A stretch of 60,000 nucleotides of DNA, taken from the NCBI RefSeq assembly GCF_029227915.1, contig NC_079889.1, positions 4,528,001 to 4,588,000 of the forward strand, in the 5' to 3' direction. Both the position numbers and the translations under genes were made by a program. The stretch is from Hydractinia symbiolongicarpus (Eukaryota > Cnidaria > Hydrozoa > Anthoathecata > Hydractiniidae). Of the stretch, positions 32,401 to 43,116 are shown piece by piece. Position 1 is the stretch's first letter. Every line of letters starts with the position of its first letter. The notes beneath the pieces are model-generated. The model was not told where the DNA came from. It saw only the letters and a list, made by a program, of their open reading frames with translations, and searched no databases.

Positions 32401-35400
32401 ACGTTGCCTCCATTGTGTAGAGCTTAAAGCGCTGGTCAAAAAAATGTATATGATTATGTGCTTTCGATGAACGGTTAATGAGATATAAGGGTTTAAAAAT
32501 TTTGCTGACGTCAGCAGAGACCTGTCAAAACACAAAATATTTTTTCAAAAATTTGTATAGCCGTTGCCTTTATCGTATAGATCTTGAAACGTTGATCAAG
32601 AAAATGTATAGGATCATGTACTTGTGACAAACGGTTGTAGAGATATTAGGGTTTAAAGGTTTTTGATGACGTCATCAACCTGTCCACTCTGAAACGGATT
32701 TGGGGACCCAGGTTTGGAAAAGTTACCCAAATTGGTCCTGGTGGTCCCTAGCTACCCACCCGGTAAAAAATTATTGACGTTACCACCTCGTTTCCAAGTT
32801 TTAAGTACACTGTAACGGCTTCATTAATTTAATATAGGATATTGACGTTAAAGTAGTGTTATTGACGTCGCGCCGTAACGTCATAAAATTTAACATTTGA
32901 GACATACTTTTTTCGGCAACTTCAAAGGAAATTTCGGCGACTTTAAAGGAAAATGACGATATCCACTATGACCGTCACATACACTCCGTATTATTAGAGA
33001 TAAAAAATTAATGCATGTTTTTTAAACATTACTACATAAAATAATTTTCTCGCATATTTTTGTTGTTTACACTATTCTCTGTTTAAGTAACCTTTGGTTC
33101 TAGCACATTATACACAAAATGTTGTGAATAACCTAAACTGGTATTCAAAGATGTTAAAACAGGAAGAAACTACAGACAGTTTGCTTAACAGGTTCATTTA
33201 TTGTTCTGGACTTTGATAAACAAAAAAATTCTAATTTTCCTTCTGCTAAAAACATATCAACTTTTTTCAATGTTATTCCTGTTGGGTATACTGCCTATAT
33301 TTCCTAAACCGCAATATAAAAATAATAAAAGCATTATTTTGTGAAAGTCAGATAAATTTCCTAGTGTTGGAAAAATTGGAAAAATGTCAAAAAATATTCA
33401 ACACTTTTATTGAGTTGTCGCTATGTGAGTACCAAAATGATGTCTCCATTTTGCTTTTAATGGTTTTTCGTTTCAAATTTATAGTGAAAATTTTCGTTTT
33501 TGGGCTTCCCTGTGGTGACCTTCAAACTGTTATAACATCTGATAATATCATATATTTAAGGAAAAAACAGACAGTGTTGGAGAGCTCAGCATGTCTAGCA
33601 CATTATTGTTTAAGTTTTGTCTCAATATTCATAAATTTTTGAACTTTTTAGCTCAAAACGTAGAAGTGTATTACTAAGAAATTGTTTTCAAGATAATGAG
33701 ATTTATAGTTTAGCATGCTTTAGTGAATCTAAACAAATAAATAAAGTTTCTGTATGTTTACAGTCTTGAAATGATATGTAAAGTAGACACTACTTAAAGA
33801 TAAACTAACTTGAATAGTCATACTGTAACATGAAAAGTTTAAATCTGGTGTAGCCAACTAATGTAAAAATAAGACTATTATGCAGAATGATCCAGGACCA
33901 AAATACAGGTATGCAGACTATATTTACTTAAAACAAAACAATCATTATAGATAAATTTGATTGGAATATCTGATCTTATTTGTATATTTATAGCTGATGA
34001 AAGAAAAAAAAGGGCCGTATATTTTAATTATATTTTCATTCCTGATTTATTCACATTAACATTACTCTATTGTTTTTGTAAAATGAATAGGCAGTATAAT
34101 TGTATGAGGCATGGTATGGGATTTCGTTTTTGCTTCTCGGAATAAGTTTTTTTTTGCTTTGTCTGATTTTTCTAATAAAGTTTACAACAGCATGTGTATA
34201 TGTAAAATAGTTGTCCCAGAAAGAATAAATGTAACAATAGAGCATTGGTACTGAAAAAATCATCATACTTCTGACTTGAGTGAGATGGAGGTTCCTCTTT
34301 GAAACATTCAGATTCTAAAAATAAATAACAGTTACCTCAGATAAAAGATGTTTACTGAAGGCTTTTCTGAATGTGGTTGTAAACTGTGCAACCACAATTT
34401 GCTTGACCAGGCAGGAGAAGAGAGCAAGTAACTAGTATTGTCAGTAACAAATAAGAAAGAGTATTGTTTGTCTATCATCCAGTTATAGTTCCCTGATTAA
34501 ATCGAGACATGGTTCCAGTAACTCCATGTGATCAAGTACACATCCACTAGGCTCCTTTTTTGCTATGACAAACCTGTTCAAGGGGGTTCTGCAAAGTCAG
34601 ACTATTCTGCAAATTATGTTGGATCATGTCTTTTGTTGATAGCTTTGCCACAGAACAGCACCTTGCCAGGAAGTGTATTTGTGTTAGGTAAAAATATGAT
34701 GAAATGTATGCCAAACAGTTTATCGTGTCAATAGGGGACTTTTGGGGACAAAATGTTTCTTTTTTTAATTAACAAAATGTGTCACCTATACAAAATAACT
34801 ATAATTATGACAAACAAATTATTTTGCACTATCGTTTTAAAAAAATGCTTTTATAAATTAACCAATCAGCAATTAGGTATCCCCTACTTATACCTCTAGT
34901 TGCATGCCAATTTTATATTTCCAGTGTCACAGCAAATTTAATATAGAATGCAGGGGCGGATTCACACATTGGCGAACTTGGCACTCGCCTAAGGAGAAAT
35001 TTAGCCTCCCCACGCTTTCTAGAATCGTTACAATTAGGTTCCGTTTTTATTTCGCTTTTTTATATTATGTTGTAGCAGTGTCCCCTTCATGGTGCTTTGC
35101 CGAATCTGTAAAATTTTTTCTAGTGGTATGGTATCAATTTAATATTGCTTCAGCAATGAACATAAGGAAACGTGTAAAGTCTGCTGTAAGAAAAGCAGGC
35201 TTTGACTTTACAAAAATAATAGCATTAACTCGATGACTACGCTTTTAGGTAATCTGTTTACTTTTAATTCCATTGATCTTAGAGTAAGATACACAATTGC
35301 CTTCTATTGTTGTGCTAGCAAGTGTGAACATGAAACTGTTATAGTTTCACTTTCAACAAATTTGAAAAAGCTTTTTGTCAAATTCAAAAGAACTTGGTTT

Positions 35401-38400
35401 CTTTTTTATTTAAGTAACAAGACATTTTATAACATCACAACAAATCAATAGCTAGCCAGCTGGTTATTTTTTGTAGCTGGTAAAGGTGTAATGTATATAT
35501 TGACCTTGTAATAACTTTGTATGTTTCCTTTTGTAGATTCAAAGCTTCTGGCAGTAGACACTTTCCAAACAATTTTTTAACATGCCACAAGGCTAAAGAA
35601 GAAAACACTAGTTTTGGGAGGAAAACTTTGACTCAATTGTGTTTTGTTTTGAAATTATGATGATTTAGTAACAATCAATTTTTAATATCAAGGTCTCCAA
35701 AAATTGCATCTTAACATGCTGAGGCTGAGGATTTTCCTAAATTTTGTTAAAGATTTTGAGGTTTTTAAGGCTCAGTTTTTTTATGTATAAAAATGTGTAC
35801 ATATCACATTCATTTTTGGGTTCAATCAGAACTTTCAGAAGAATAAAAATTCCTGATCATAATTTCTTATAATTTCTACATTGGGAAATAATTTCTTAAT
35901 AAGAAAATGATTTCTGTAACTTCACCTGAACTGTATACACACCAATGCAAGATATTCACAAAGCAAATTATGAATGACAAATTCAGAGGTGGATTAGCTG
36001 TGAAATATCTTTTTGATTTTCATGTGAAACGAAACACATGTGGTAAATTTAAAAGACAGTTATTTTGAATTCTTTCCAGTAATAAGCTTTTCTGAGAATA
36101 AACACTGAATATTGCATTCTGATTGATTATAACTTTCAGTGGCATATTTAGGCAGTGAAAAGTAGGAACTGTTGCTATTTTTCTGTAAAGCGAATTTTTG
36201 AAGCAAAATGAAAATAAATGAAACTGCACATTTGTGAAAATCCTCCATAACATTTTGTAGCTTTTTCTGATTTGTCAGGTTTAAAATAAAATGACTCACT
36301 AACTCATGAAATATTTTGTGTCCACAACAGACTGTGTTTTTGCTAATACTAAAGCCCCATGACATATCGCCTCAAATCAAACCTTTTTCTCTTTGTTGGA
36401 AAAGGTTTGATGTAGGATAAAAAATTTTAAGCATAAATTTACTGTAAATTTCTAGCTATAATGTGCAACAGTAAAATTATATATGCATGCATGCCCTGTT
36501 GGTCTAATGGCTATGACACTCTTGCAAATGAGAGATCCAGGTTCGAATTCTAGACAGGGCTAGGAAAAACATAATTATGTTGTATCTATAGCTATATAGT
36601 AGCGATATTCTATATAGTAGAAGTATTAGTAAACTTTTGATAAAGGAAAAAAATTGCATATAGCTGCTCTATCTTCATAGTACATAGTCATTAATTTCAT
36701 TAACGAAAATGCAATTCTAATAAAAAATGTTAATAAAATTGTTAATAAATTATACAAAGGTGATCCTGTACACGACACGATTGGGCGTATAGGAATTCCA
36801 CGTTTATCGAAATACCTAGCTTCCATTCTTAGCAATTACACAAAGAGTGATCACTGTAAAAGTTTGAAAGAGTTTTCGGAATTTATCAGAAACATACGGA
36901 TCAAGGACGACGAGTGTATGGTATCATTTGACGTTACTTCACTGTACACAAATGTACCGATAAAGGACACATTATATATCATCAGGGAATTACTGCTAAA
37001 TGATGATGAGTATGAGAACAAAACACGCATCCCTATTGACAAACTAATGTCCTTGCTCCAAATTGTACTTACAAAAACATGGTATTTACTTGACGGTAAC
37101 TTCTTTATGCAAACTGACGGTATGGCTATGGGTGGCCCAACATCCTCTGTGGTAGCTGAAATATATATGCAGGCTCAAGAGACTACAGCTTTAACAACTG
37201 CCGATCACGCTCCAAGAGTTTGGAAAAGATTTGTGGATGACGTCTTTTAATAATAGAAAGAGCACACCTAGACACATTTCATGAACATATCAATAATTTG
37301 CACCCGAAGATTTAATTTACAATTGAACACAAGAAGAACGATACGGTTCCTTTCTTAGACACTCTAGTGTCTCGCAACGGTGGTATCAGTATACCACAAA
37401 CCAACTCATACTGATCAATATCTCAACTACACATCTAATCACCAAATGTCTTGCAAAGAAGGTGTAGCGTCCTCATTACTGGAGAGAGCAGCCAATGTAG
37501 TCAGTGGAGAGAATGACCGAAAGAAAGAGTTATCTCATATAAACAACGCCTTACTTGCAAATGGGTACTCGAGACAGACCATTAAAAGGTTGAGAGGAAA
37601 ATTATGAACAGGACTGATAAGAGCAGTGACGGGGAAGATGCGGAAGATGAACCAGTAGCCACTGTATGTATGCCATATATACCAGGGACAAGTAATATAC
37701 TTCGTCGGGTATTGAAAGATCATAAAATAAAGCCAGTGTTTCAATCTAAAAACAGGCTACGTAGTATACTGTCCCATCAGAAAGACAAAATATGTCTAGA
37801 GAGTCAATGTAATATGGTCTACGAAATCCTGTGTAAGGATTGTGATGCTGTTTATGTTGGTGAAACAAAACGAATGTTTAAACAACGTGTGCAAGAGCAC
37901 AAAAATGAGATTGCGGACCATAGCTGGAAGAATGATCATGTTATAGACTGAGACAATAAAAAGATCATAGACCGAGAGTCTGGTTGGACAGCAAGAAAAG
38001 TAAAAGAAACCATAAATAGTATAGACAGAAATACTCATATCAAAAGTATTTCCTATCAACTTCCAGAAATATGGTTACCCGCACATCGGAAAGCGAACAT
38101 TTAGGAGAAAAGTGCAAAAAAATGGTTCGGGACAACCGTAACAAAAAAGCAAACTTTTAGAAAAAGAAACGTAACATAAAGCGAACTTTTGGAAAAAGGA
38201 AAGATTTTAATCAATTTATTGCTTCCATCTGGGTTTGTGAAAAAGTTAATTACTTTAATTGCTGTGATCTGATTGGTTAATTTTGATCCTCTAATTATCT
38301 CTTCAAATAATAAATATCCAAAGATGATTACAATCATTGCCCGTCGATGACAGCTGTAGCTGTCGAAACATAGCCTAGAATAAACTCGCTTGTTCATGAC

Positions 38401-39807
38401 ATGATAATATTTATATTATTCAATGACGATGACTGAACAGATAAGTGTTAATATTTTTAAAATAAAATATAGCTATATGTATTTAGTCATAATGAAAGGT
38501 TTTTTGCTTAAGGACCCAGGGGATCCTGTTTCCCGCTCCAAAACCCTTTTGACTATGTGGATTTTTTTACTTAACCAAAACTGCATGTTTAGGCAAGTCA
38601 ATGTTTCCACTGCTTACTTTGATTGTATACATTTTAATTGTTTGCAGGAAAATTAAGCTTTACTAAAAGTGTGCTATCTTACAAACCCTTCAGTGAATAA
38701 ATATGGTTTTATTAACAAAGCTAAATTCTAAGTTACTCCTTCTATTAAAATACAAAAGACGATGCAACCAGGGAATAAAAGCCGTATATATATATTAGCA
38801 TTTAAAATATAACACAGCATGGTTAGGCTGTGATTTGCTTATTTAAGCTACATTGGACGTTTTGGTAGCAAATATTTAAAAGTTTTCCCTGGCTGCGAGG
38901 GCGCCTCCATGCCCATTGTTCCTAAAATCAAATCAAAATAATTACGTCACACAGAAAGTGGTCTATTAATGGCTACATATGGCTGTTGGCATGGAAATGC
39001 TTGCTTGAAAATAGGTAGCTAGCTATATACGTTCATGGCTGTTCACGTGGAATAGATGAGTTGCGGCGTGATGTAATGTTTTGATTCTGCATCAAGAACA
39101 TTGGACATGCGCACGCATGTGCACAGGCAAAAAATGCAAGAGACCTTAGAATTTTGTTGGGTTTCATCATCATCATCATCATTCTCGGCTTAGTTTGAAA
39201 AAAAAAATCCGCTAAGGATTGAAAAATTTCAAATATTTGTTTGTGGCCTGAAAATTATTTGTCGTTCTTGTCATCAATTCCGATAACTTTGATCTACAAA
39301 ACACACCCCTGAGCCTTCCAAGATTTATCCGAATGTGTGTATTCACAGACGGAAATCCTCTAAAAGAGGGGGGAGGGAGTCCGAATCTTAGCGGCGATAT
39401 CCCGCTAACGGGGCCCAAAAAGAATTTTCGAAGGCCCCTAAACAACAGACCACAACGATAGAAAATATTAAGTTAAAAAAAAAGTGACGCTAAAATAGGT
39501 ACTATCTGGTCTTAAAAACAGAGAAGATAATAGTTGAGAAAAAACAATCCCAATTCATTTTTAACCTTATATTCCTAAAAATCTATAAATTAGCATAAAG
39601 ATTCAATTTCACTACATGGTCCTTTTTTCTTGCCTGTCAGGATGCGCGCGCATATACGGAACTTTATAAACATTTTCAACTCGTCTATTGACTTGGCATT
39701 TAAAAGGTTGAATGTTTAAAAAAAAATATAGCTACCTTGGTTTGAAACTGCAGAAATCGTTGCAACTGTTTCAGAGTTTGAACTCTGAATGTCTGAGAAT
39801 TGAACAT
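29409..39807 (-). CDS. MCU: Mitochondrial calcium uniporter pore subunit, seven exons
   Basis: Minus-strand exons are 39736-39807, 34269-34314, 31911-32189, 31351-31442, 30487-30619, 29970-30109 and 29409-29597. All have GT-AG borders with compatible phases and give 316 aa (human about 351). Exon 1 encodes [20 protein letters not shown], a basic amphipathic mitochondrial presequence; exons 1 and 2 rest on phase and character only. Exon 3 is the MCU N-terminal domain ([18 protein letters not shown]). Exons 4-5 form the first coiled coil ([11 protein letters not shown]). Exon 6 holds TM1 (about 209-225), the selectivity loop WDIMEP with the Asp and Glu Ca2+ ligands, and TM2. Exon 7 is the C-terminal coiled coil ending at TAA 29409-29411. 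It forms the inner-membrane Ca2+ channel. Intron 1 (5.4 kb) holds a Penelope relic and the exon 2-3 intron a Helitron-like element. Confidence 0.9.
32298..33000 (-). mobile_element. Non-autonomous Helitron-like element in an MCU intron
   Basis: On the minus strand it begins TCTCTAATAATACGGAG at 33000 and ends CCTTATCGACTAGT at 32298-32303, preceded by a TTTCCACGGG stretch. It is a near full-length reverse-orientation relative of 56658-57393. Both carry several TGACGTCA-type palindromes and a shared block that reads, on this strand, GGATTTGGGGACCCAGGTTT. There is no Rep/helicase ORF. It lies in the intron between MCU exons 2 and 3. Confidence 0.6.
33001..34268. other. MCU intron sequence
   Basis: AT-rich sequence inside the MCU intron between exons 2 and 3, with no recognised repeat. 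ORFs at 33364-33642 and 33957-34145 are regarded as chance. Confidence 0.5.
34315..36480. other. MCU intron 1, 3' half
   Basis: CAGGGGCGGATTCACA at about 34950 looks like a hAT-type terminus without a visible partner. A 12-bp hairpin lies at 36376-36411. Nothing else is supported. Confidence 0.45.
36376..36411. repeat. 12-bp hairpin
   Basis: ATCAAACCTTTT and AAAAGGTTTGAT are perfect inverted repeats around a 12-base loop. Confidence 0.5.
36493..36560 (+). tRNA. tRNA-like sequence, probably pseudo-tRNA or SINE head
   Basis: A perfect 7-bp acceptor stem (GCCCTGT / ACAGGGC), an A box (TGGTCTAATGG) with a GTC/GAC D stem, and a B box (GGTTCGAATTC) are present over 68 bases. The anticodon arm can form only CTCTT/GAGAG with a six-base loop, and the variable region is too short. 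A functional tRNA is therefore unlikely; a GCA (Cys) anticodon would need a different fold. It ends 184 bases before the start of the Penelope relic and is followed by an ATATAG-rich tail, as in a SINE. Confidence 0.45.
36744..38400 (+). pseudogene. Penelope-like retroelement, 5' inverted and frame-broken
   Basis: Plus-strand RT motifs are [11 protein letters not shown] (about 36918), [10 protein letters not shown] (about 37123) and the catalytic FVDDVF (37233-37250). A VPFLDT motif lies near 37346. A GIY-YIG endonuclease domain with [14 protein letters not shown] lies near 37831-37875, after a Zn-knuckle-like Cys pair. At least three frameshifts and two in-frame stops (for example TAA after FVDDVF and TGA after HVID, near 37949) kill it. 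The upstream RT motif [18 protein letters not shown] lies on the opposite strand at about 36744-36803, immediately before the plus-strand continuation, so the 5' part is inverted. The RT/GIY-YIG pair defines Penelope-like elements. It lies antisense to MCU in intron 1 and its 3' UTR hairpin is listed separately. Confidence 0.8.
38342..38372 (+). ncRNA. Hammerhead-ribozyme-like hairpin in the Penelope 3' region
   Basis: The sequence reads GTCGATGACAGCTGTAGCTG followed by TCGAAACA. A 5-bp stem (ACAGC/GCTGT) is flanked by GATG and CGAAAC, which resembles the CUGAUGA...GAAA hammerhead core known from Penelope-like elements. The first core bases read UCGAUGA rather than CUGAUGA and two extra bases precede GAAA, so it may be inactive or simply a conserved hairpin of the element. 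Confidence 0.35.
38401..39735. other. MCU intron 1, 5' part
   Basis: It contains a (CAT)n run at about 39165-39182 and no supported gene. The minus-strand ORF at 39212-39445 lies in a GC-rich patch and was considered and rejected as the MCU leader. Confidence 0.5.
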
Positions 39808-40190
39808 AGCTAGTTTAGCAACACGACCGATGGACAGAACGATATTATATGGACACCTAAAAATCAACCCCTTCCTTTTTTGACCAAACCATCTGCCTCC
39901 ACCACCGTCTGATTCGCATAAATAATTATACAAAAAAAATTTGGTACAACGAGACACATATAAACAAAGGGCTGCTTAATGTAAAAAATGTGGACCAGCG
40001 CAGGAAGTACCCTCCCCCCAGCTAAAGCACTTTAAGACTTCTTACCCCAGGGTTTCTGTTTTGCTTTTCCGGCAAAATGACAGTCAAGGAGACACGAATC
40101 AATAAATCTAATATGCAAACAGGAGTCTCAAATTGATTAATAACGCTTTCACTTATAGAATGGGTGTACGATTTTACAAAGCAACAGTTC
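39808..40190. other. Upstream region of MCU
   Basis: The MCU promoter should lie here on the minus strand. The minus-strand frame stays open upstream of the chosen ATG to 39957, but without an in-frame ATG nearer than 39807. No TATA box or named site is clear. Confidence 0.4.
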
Positions 40191-40199
40191 TAGAACGCA

Positions 40200-40836
40200 A
40201 TCAAGATTCAATAGAACTGGCAACTGGAACGATTGCCCTCCAACTGCATATGTGTTGTCAGTTCGACTTAAGCCATACATTGTCGTGAAAAGGGGAAAAA
40301 TAGTCATACTTAAAGAGACTCGCAACATTACTGCAGACCTTTTCAAGGAAGTATATAAAGATGTAAGAGTAGAGCCGAGCCTTCTTGAAATCAATGGTAA
40401 AAGGTACAAACATTGCATAGCAAACGACGGAAAGGCTCAATGTGAGAGCGCGCAGTTTCTGGATTCCTGACCAAAGAGTATACATGGATATGGAATTAAG
40501 CAGAACCTTCTAGAAAAACAAAACGGAAAAGAAGAAGCAGTATAACGAGCGCGTACCTCAAGTGGAGAATGGTTCCTTTACACCTCTTGTATTCGCGACA
40601 AATGATGCGATAAGCAATGAGTGCAAACCCTTTTTTAACGCTTAGTCGAAATGATTGCTGAAAAACGGTCCACTCCAGTTTCTCTAGCAATAAATGTTAT
40701 GCGAACAAAGATCTGTTTCTCGTTGCTACGATCGACAATTCGATGTGTTCGGGGTTCAGGATCGACGCTAGATAGGGATATTAATCTCAATGACTTTGCA
40801 TTGGCGAATAGAGCATCCATTTACGATTGCATCTAA
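40200..40836 (+). pseudogene. Relic of a retroelement-associated C-terminal domain
   Basis: Conserved blocks occur in order but in different frames: RNITADLFKEVYKDVRVEPS (about 40321), ARSFWIPDQRVYMDMEL (about 40448), then KKQYNERVPQVENGSFTPLV (about 40528), IAEKRSTPVSLAINVMR (about 40654) and a final FSLLRSTIRCVRGSGS (about 40716). This is the order of a domain commonly found C-terminal to reverse transcriptase in cnidarian and other invertebrate retroelements. Frameshifts and stops separate the blocks, so it is dead. No RT is left upstream; the insertion is truncated. Confidence 0.55.
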
Positions 40837-42136
40837 ATGTACTGTTAAATCAATATTAGTTATATGTCGTTTCGTATTGTAATGTCATCCTTTCAATGTT
40901 CAAAGTGTTATCTTTCCACGTATAATGTCTTTGGTCATTTGTGTTTTATATTGTAAATTCTAGGTTGATTTATTATGTTAATAAATTGTTGTTTAAATGC
41001 TAAAAAAACGCTCAGAGGACGAGATTTCTACTGAGATAATCGTGTCGGCAGGTAGGAGTTATTTAAATAAACGGAAGAATAAAAATTATTGTTATAAAAA
41101 GCTGGGTGACCTGGGGTACACGAGATATAACAGTTCCTTGACTTTTTCTACAAAATAATTTGTCACATATATATAAAAATCAAGCATTTCGGTTGTTAAA
41201 ATCAAACGTGAATAGAGTGATTAACTTTTTGTGGGGTACTTCATGTAATTAAATTTTTTTAACAAGCTCCTTTGGCCTGAAATTTTTTTATCATACACAT
41301 ATTCTGAACATTGGTAAATAATTTTTTTTATATAATACTTTGTTTCAGTCAAATTCTTTTTGTTTTCAAAAAACCTCCACTATTTTTCTTTAGAATGCCT
41401 AAATTGGTCGCGATAAGGCCTGTGAAAAAATCCACTTATAGGCAGAAGAGCGATGTAATAAAATATAGGTTTCATTACAAATTTTGATAACGTCATCAGT
41501 CCAATGTTTCAAAAAAAGTTGTTCATTTTTCGCCTTTATTACGTGCTAAGCATGAAACATTAAGTTTATAAAAGTTTGTAAAAGTAAAAATATTTTCTTC
41601 AACGGCAATATTAATAATAATAATAATAATGTATAGGATCGTTGTGTACTTTCGACGAATAGTTACGAGATAACTTATCTGTAAAAAAAGTTTGATTTTT
41701 CAATAAAAACAAGTACAATAAAAACTAAATAAATCAGTCAATTTAATAAAAACATTTTCTTTTAGTCTCTTTTAAATATTTTCTTTGCTTTTGTCCTTAA
41801 GATTTGTTCAAATGTTATTTTTTGTTAAGACTTTATTGAAATGTTATTTAGAAAGAAGACGAACGCAGAGACTGATCCAATGTTGTTTTTGTATGTTCTC
41901 GTTATTATCGTTATGACCTTATAGATATCGAAGTAAAAATGGGTTAAAAAAACCGGCAAAATAAAGGTCGGCGAAAAATAGTTACTTCGCAAAAATTTGG
42001 TCACTTTTTTCCGACTTTTTTTTCGATAAGTGTTTAAAATGTTTGTCAGCAAGGAACCACCGATGTCCAAATAAATTTCCGTAGGGTGAAGAAAACGTTC
42101 ATGAGAGAGTTCTAAATATTCTATTATGATACTTGT
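40837..42136. other. Gene-poor stretch with an eroded Helitron-like fragment
   Basis: It holds a diverged relative of the Helitron-like family (41405-41665) with an inserted (AAT)n run (about 41610-41630). The minus-strand ORF 41825-42172 partly overlaps the MITE at 42137 and is not recognised. Confidence 0.5.
41405..41665 (-). mobile_element. Eroded Helitron-like fragment
   Basis: GTCGCGATAAGGCCTGTG and the following block (GATAACGTCATCAGTCC, then a GTATAGGATCGTTGTGTAC stretch) align with the 3' half of the 32.3-kb copy in the same orientation. The terminal CTAGT is mutated and the 5' half is lost. Confidence 0.45.
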
Positions 42137-42637
42137 CAGAGGTGTAGCCCAGGTTTCTATTTGGAGGGACAAATTTGTAAACTGATGGACCAGGTTTTCA
42201 GTTGGAAGAAAAAAATCTGTAAACTGATGGACCAGGTTTTCAGTTGGAAGGACAAATTTGTAAACTGATGGACCAGGTTTTCAGTTGGAAGGACAAATCT
42301 GTAAACTGATGGACCAGGTTTCTATTTGGAGGGACAAGACTGTTACTTGTTAAATCAGGTTTCACAGTTGGAGGGAAAAATACGTAAATTGATTAAGTTC
42401 TCAGTTTTAGGGACAAGAATGTAAATTGATGGGCCTTTTAGCATTGAGTGACTAAGAAAGTTTCGCCAGGTTTAGGACCTACTAAGGAAAAAAGTACACT
42501 TTGTATTGTATAAATCGCATCCAAATAACAAAAAATACCTAATATAGTAATGCACTCAGTCTGTGTGTTTGTGGGGAGAGAATTTTTACATTTAAGGGGG
42601 TGGGTCGCTCCCCATCCACCCATTTTCTACGCCCCTG
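42137..42637. mobile_element. hAT-like MITE containing a 41-bp satellite
   Basis: The left end CAGAGGTGTAG and the inverted right end CTACGCCCCTG are imperfect terminal repeats of the CAGGGGCGTAG type seen in hAT elements. Between them lies an array (about 42150-42440) with a 41-bp period built on GTAAACTGATGGACCAGG, with about six copies that decay to the right. No transposase is present. A clear 8-bp target duplication could not be read. Confidence 0.55.
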
Positions 42638-43116
42638 CCTATGATATAGTATGGGAATCAATCTTAACATGTGGCTTCTTTTGCACTTTTCAATACTCGA
42701 TAATAAGTACTGGGGATAAAGTTTATTAAAGTCTGTAACATAGCAACCTGTATTTCAAAATTTGCGTTCTGATTCTTCAGAGGTACAGAAAAATACACGT
42801 GTTTTTTTCTCCGGTGTTAATTTATGGTGTATTACTAGGTAACGACATAGTTATTTCCATTGTACATGCTGAGAACGTGTTGGAAAAAACACATTTAATG
42901 TTAAAATGAAGAATTTCGAATTTAAGAATCAAAGAAAGATAAATCGGAAAGGAACGAGTGCTAGTTAAAACATTAAAAATTAGAAAACAAAAATTATTTG
43001 TAATGTAGCTAATAATTTTGAACACTGTAGCAACGAATTCAAGAATTGTAAAAAAATATACCAAGAAAAAAAAGAAGGAGTTATCATTTCCCAAAGAAGA
43101 AACGTTTGAATTCAAA
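42638..43116. other. Upstream region of the GalNAc-transferase gene
   Basis: The 5' UTR and promoter are expected here. The frame is open back to 43018 without an upstream ATG. No TATA box or named regulatory site is clear. Confidence 0.4.

Noticed and set aside
34950-34975. hAT element at CAGGGGCGGATTCACA
   Set aside because: No inverted partner end was found within reach, so only a solo terminus can be suggested.
39212-39445. Basic minus-strand ORF considered as the MCU leader
   Set aside because: It has no usable donor in the right phase; the segment at 39736-39807 gives both a donor and the correct phase.
41825-42172. 115-aa minus-strand ORF
   Set aside because: It overlaps the left end of the MITE and lies in AT-rich DNA without a recognisable motif.
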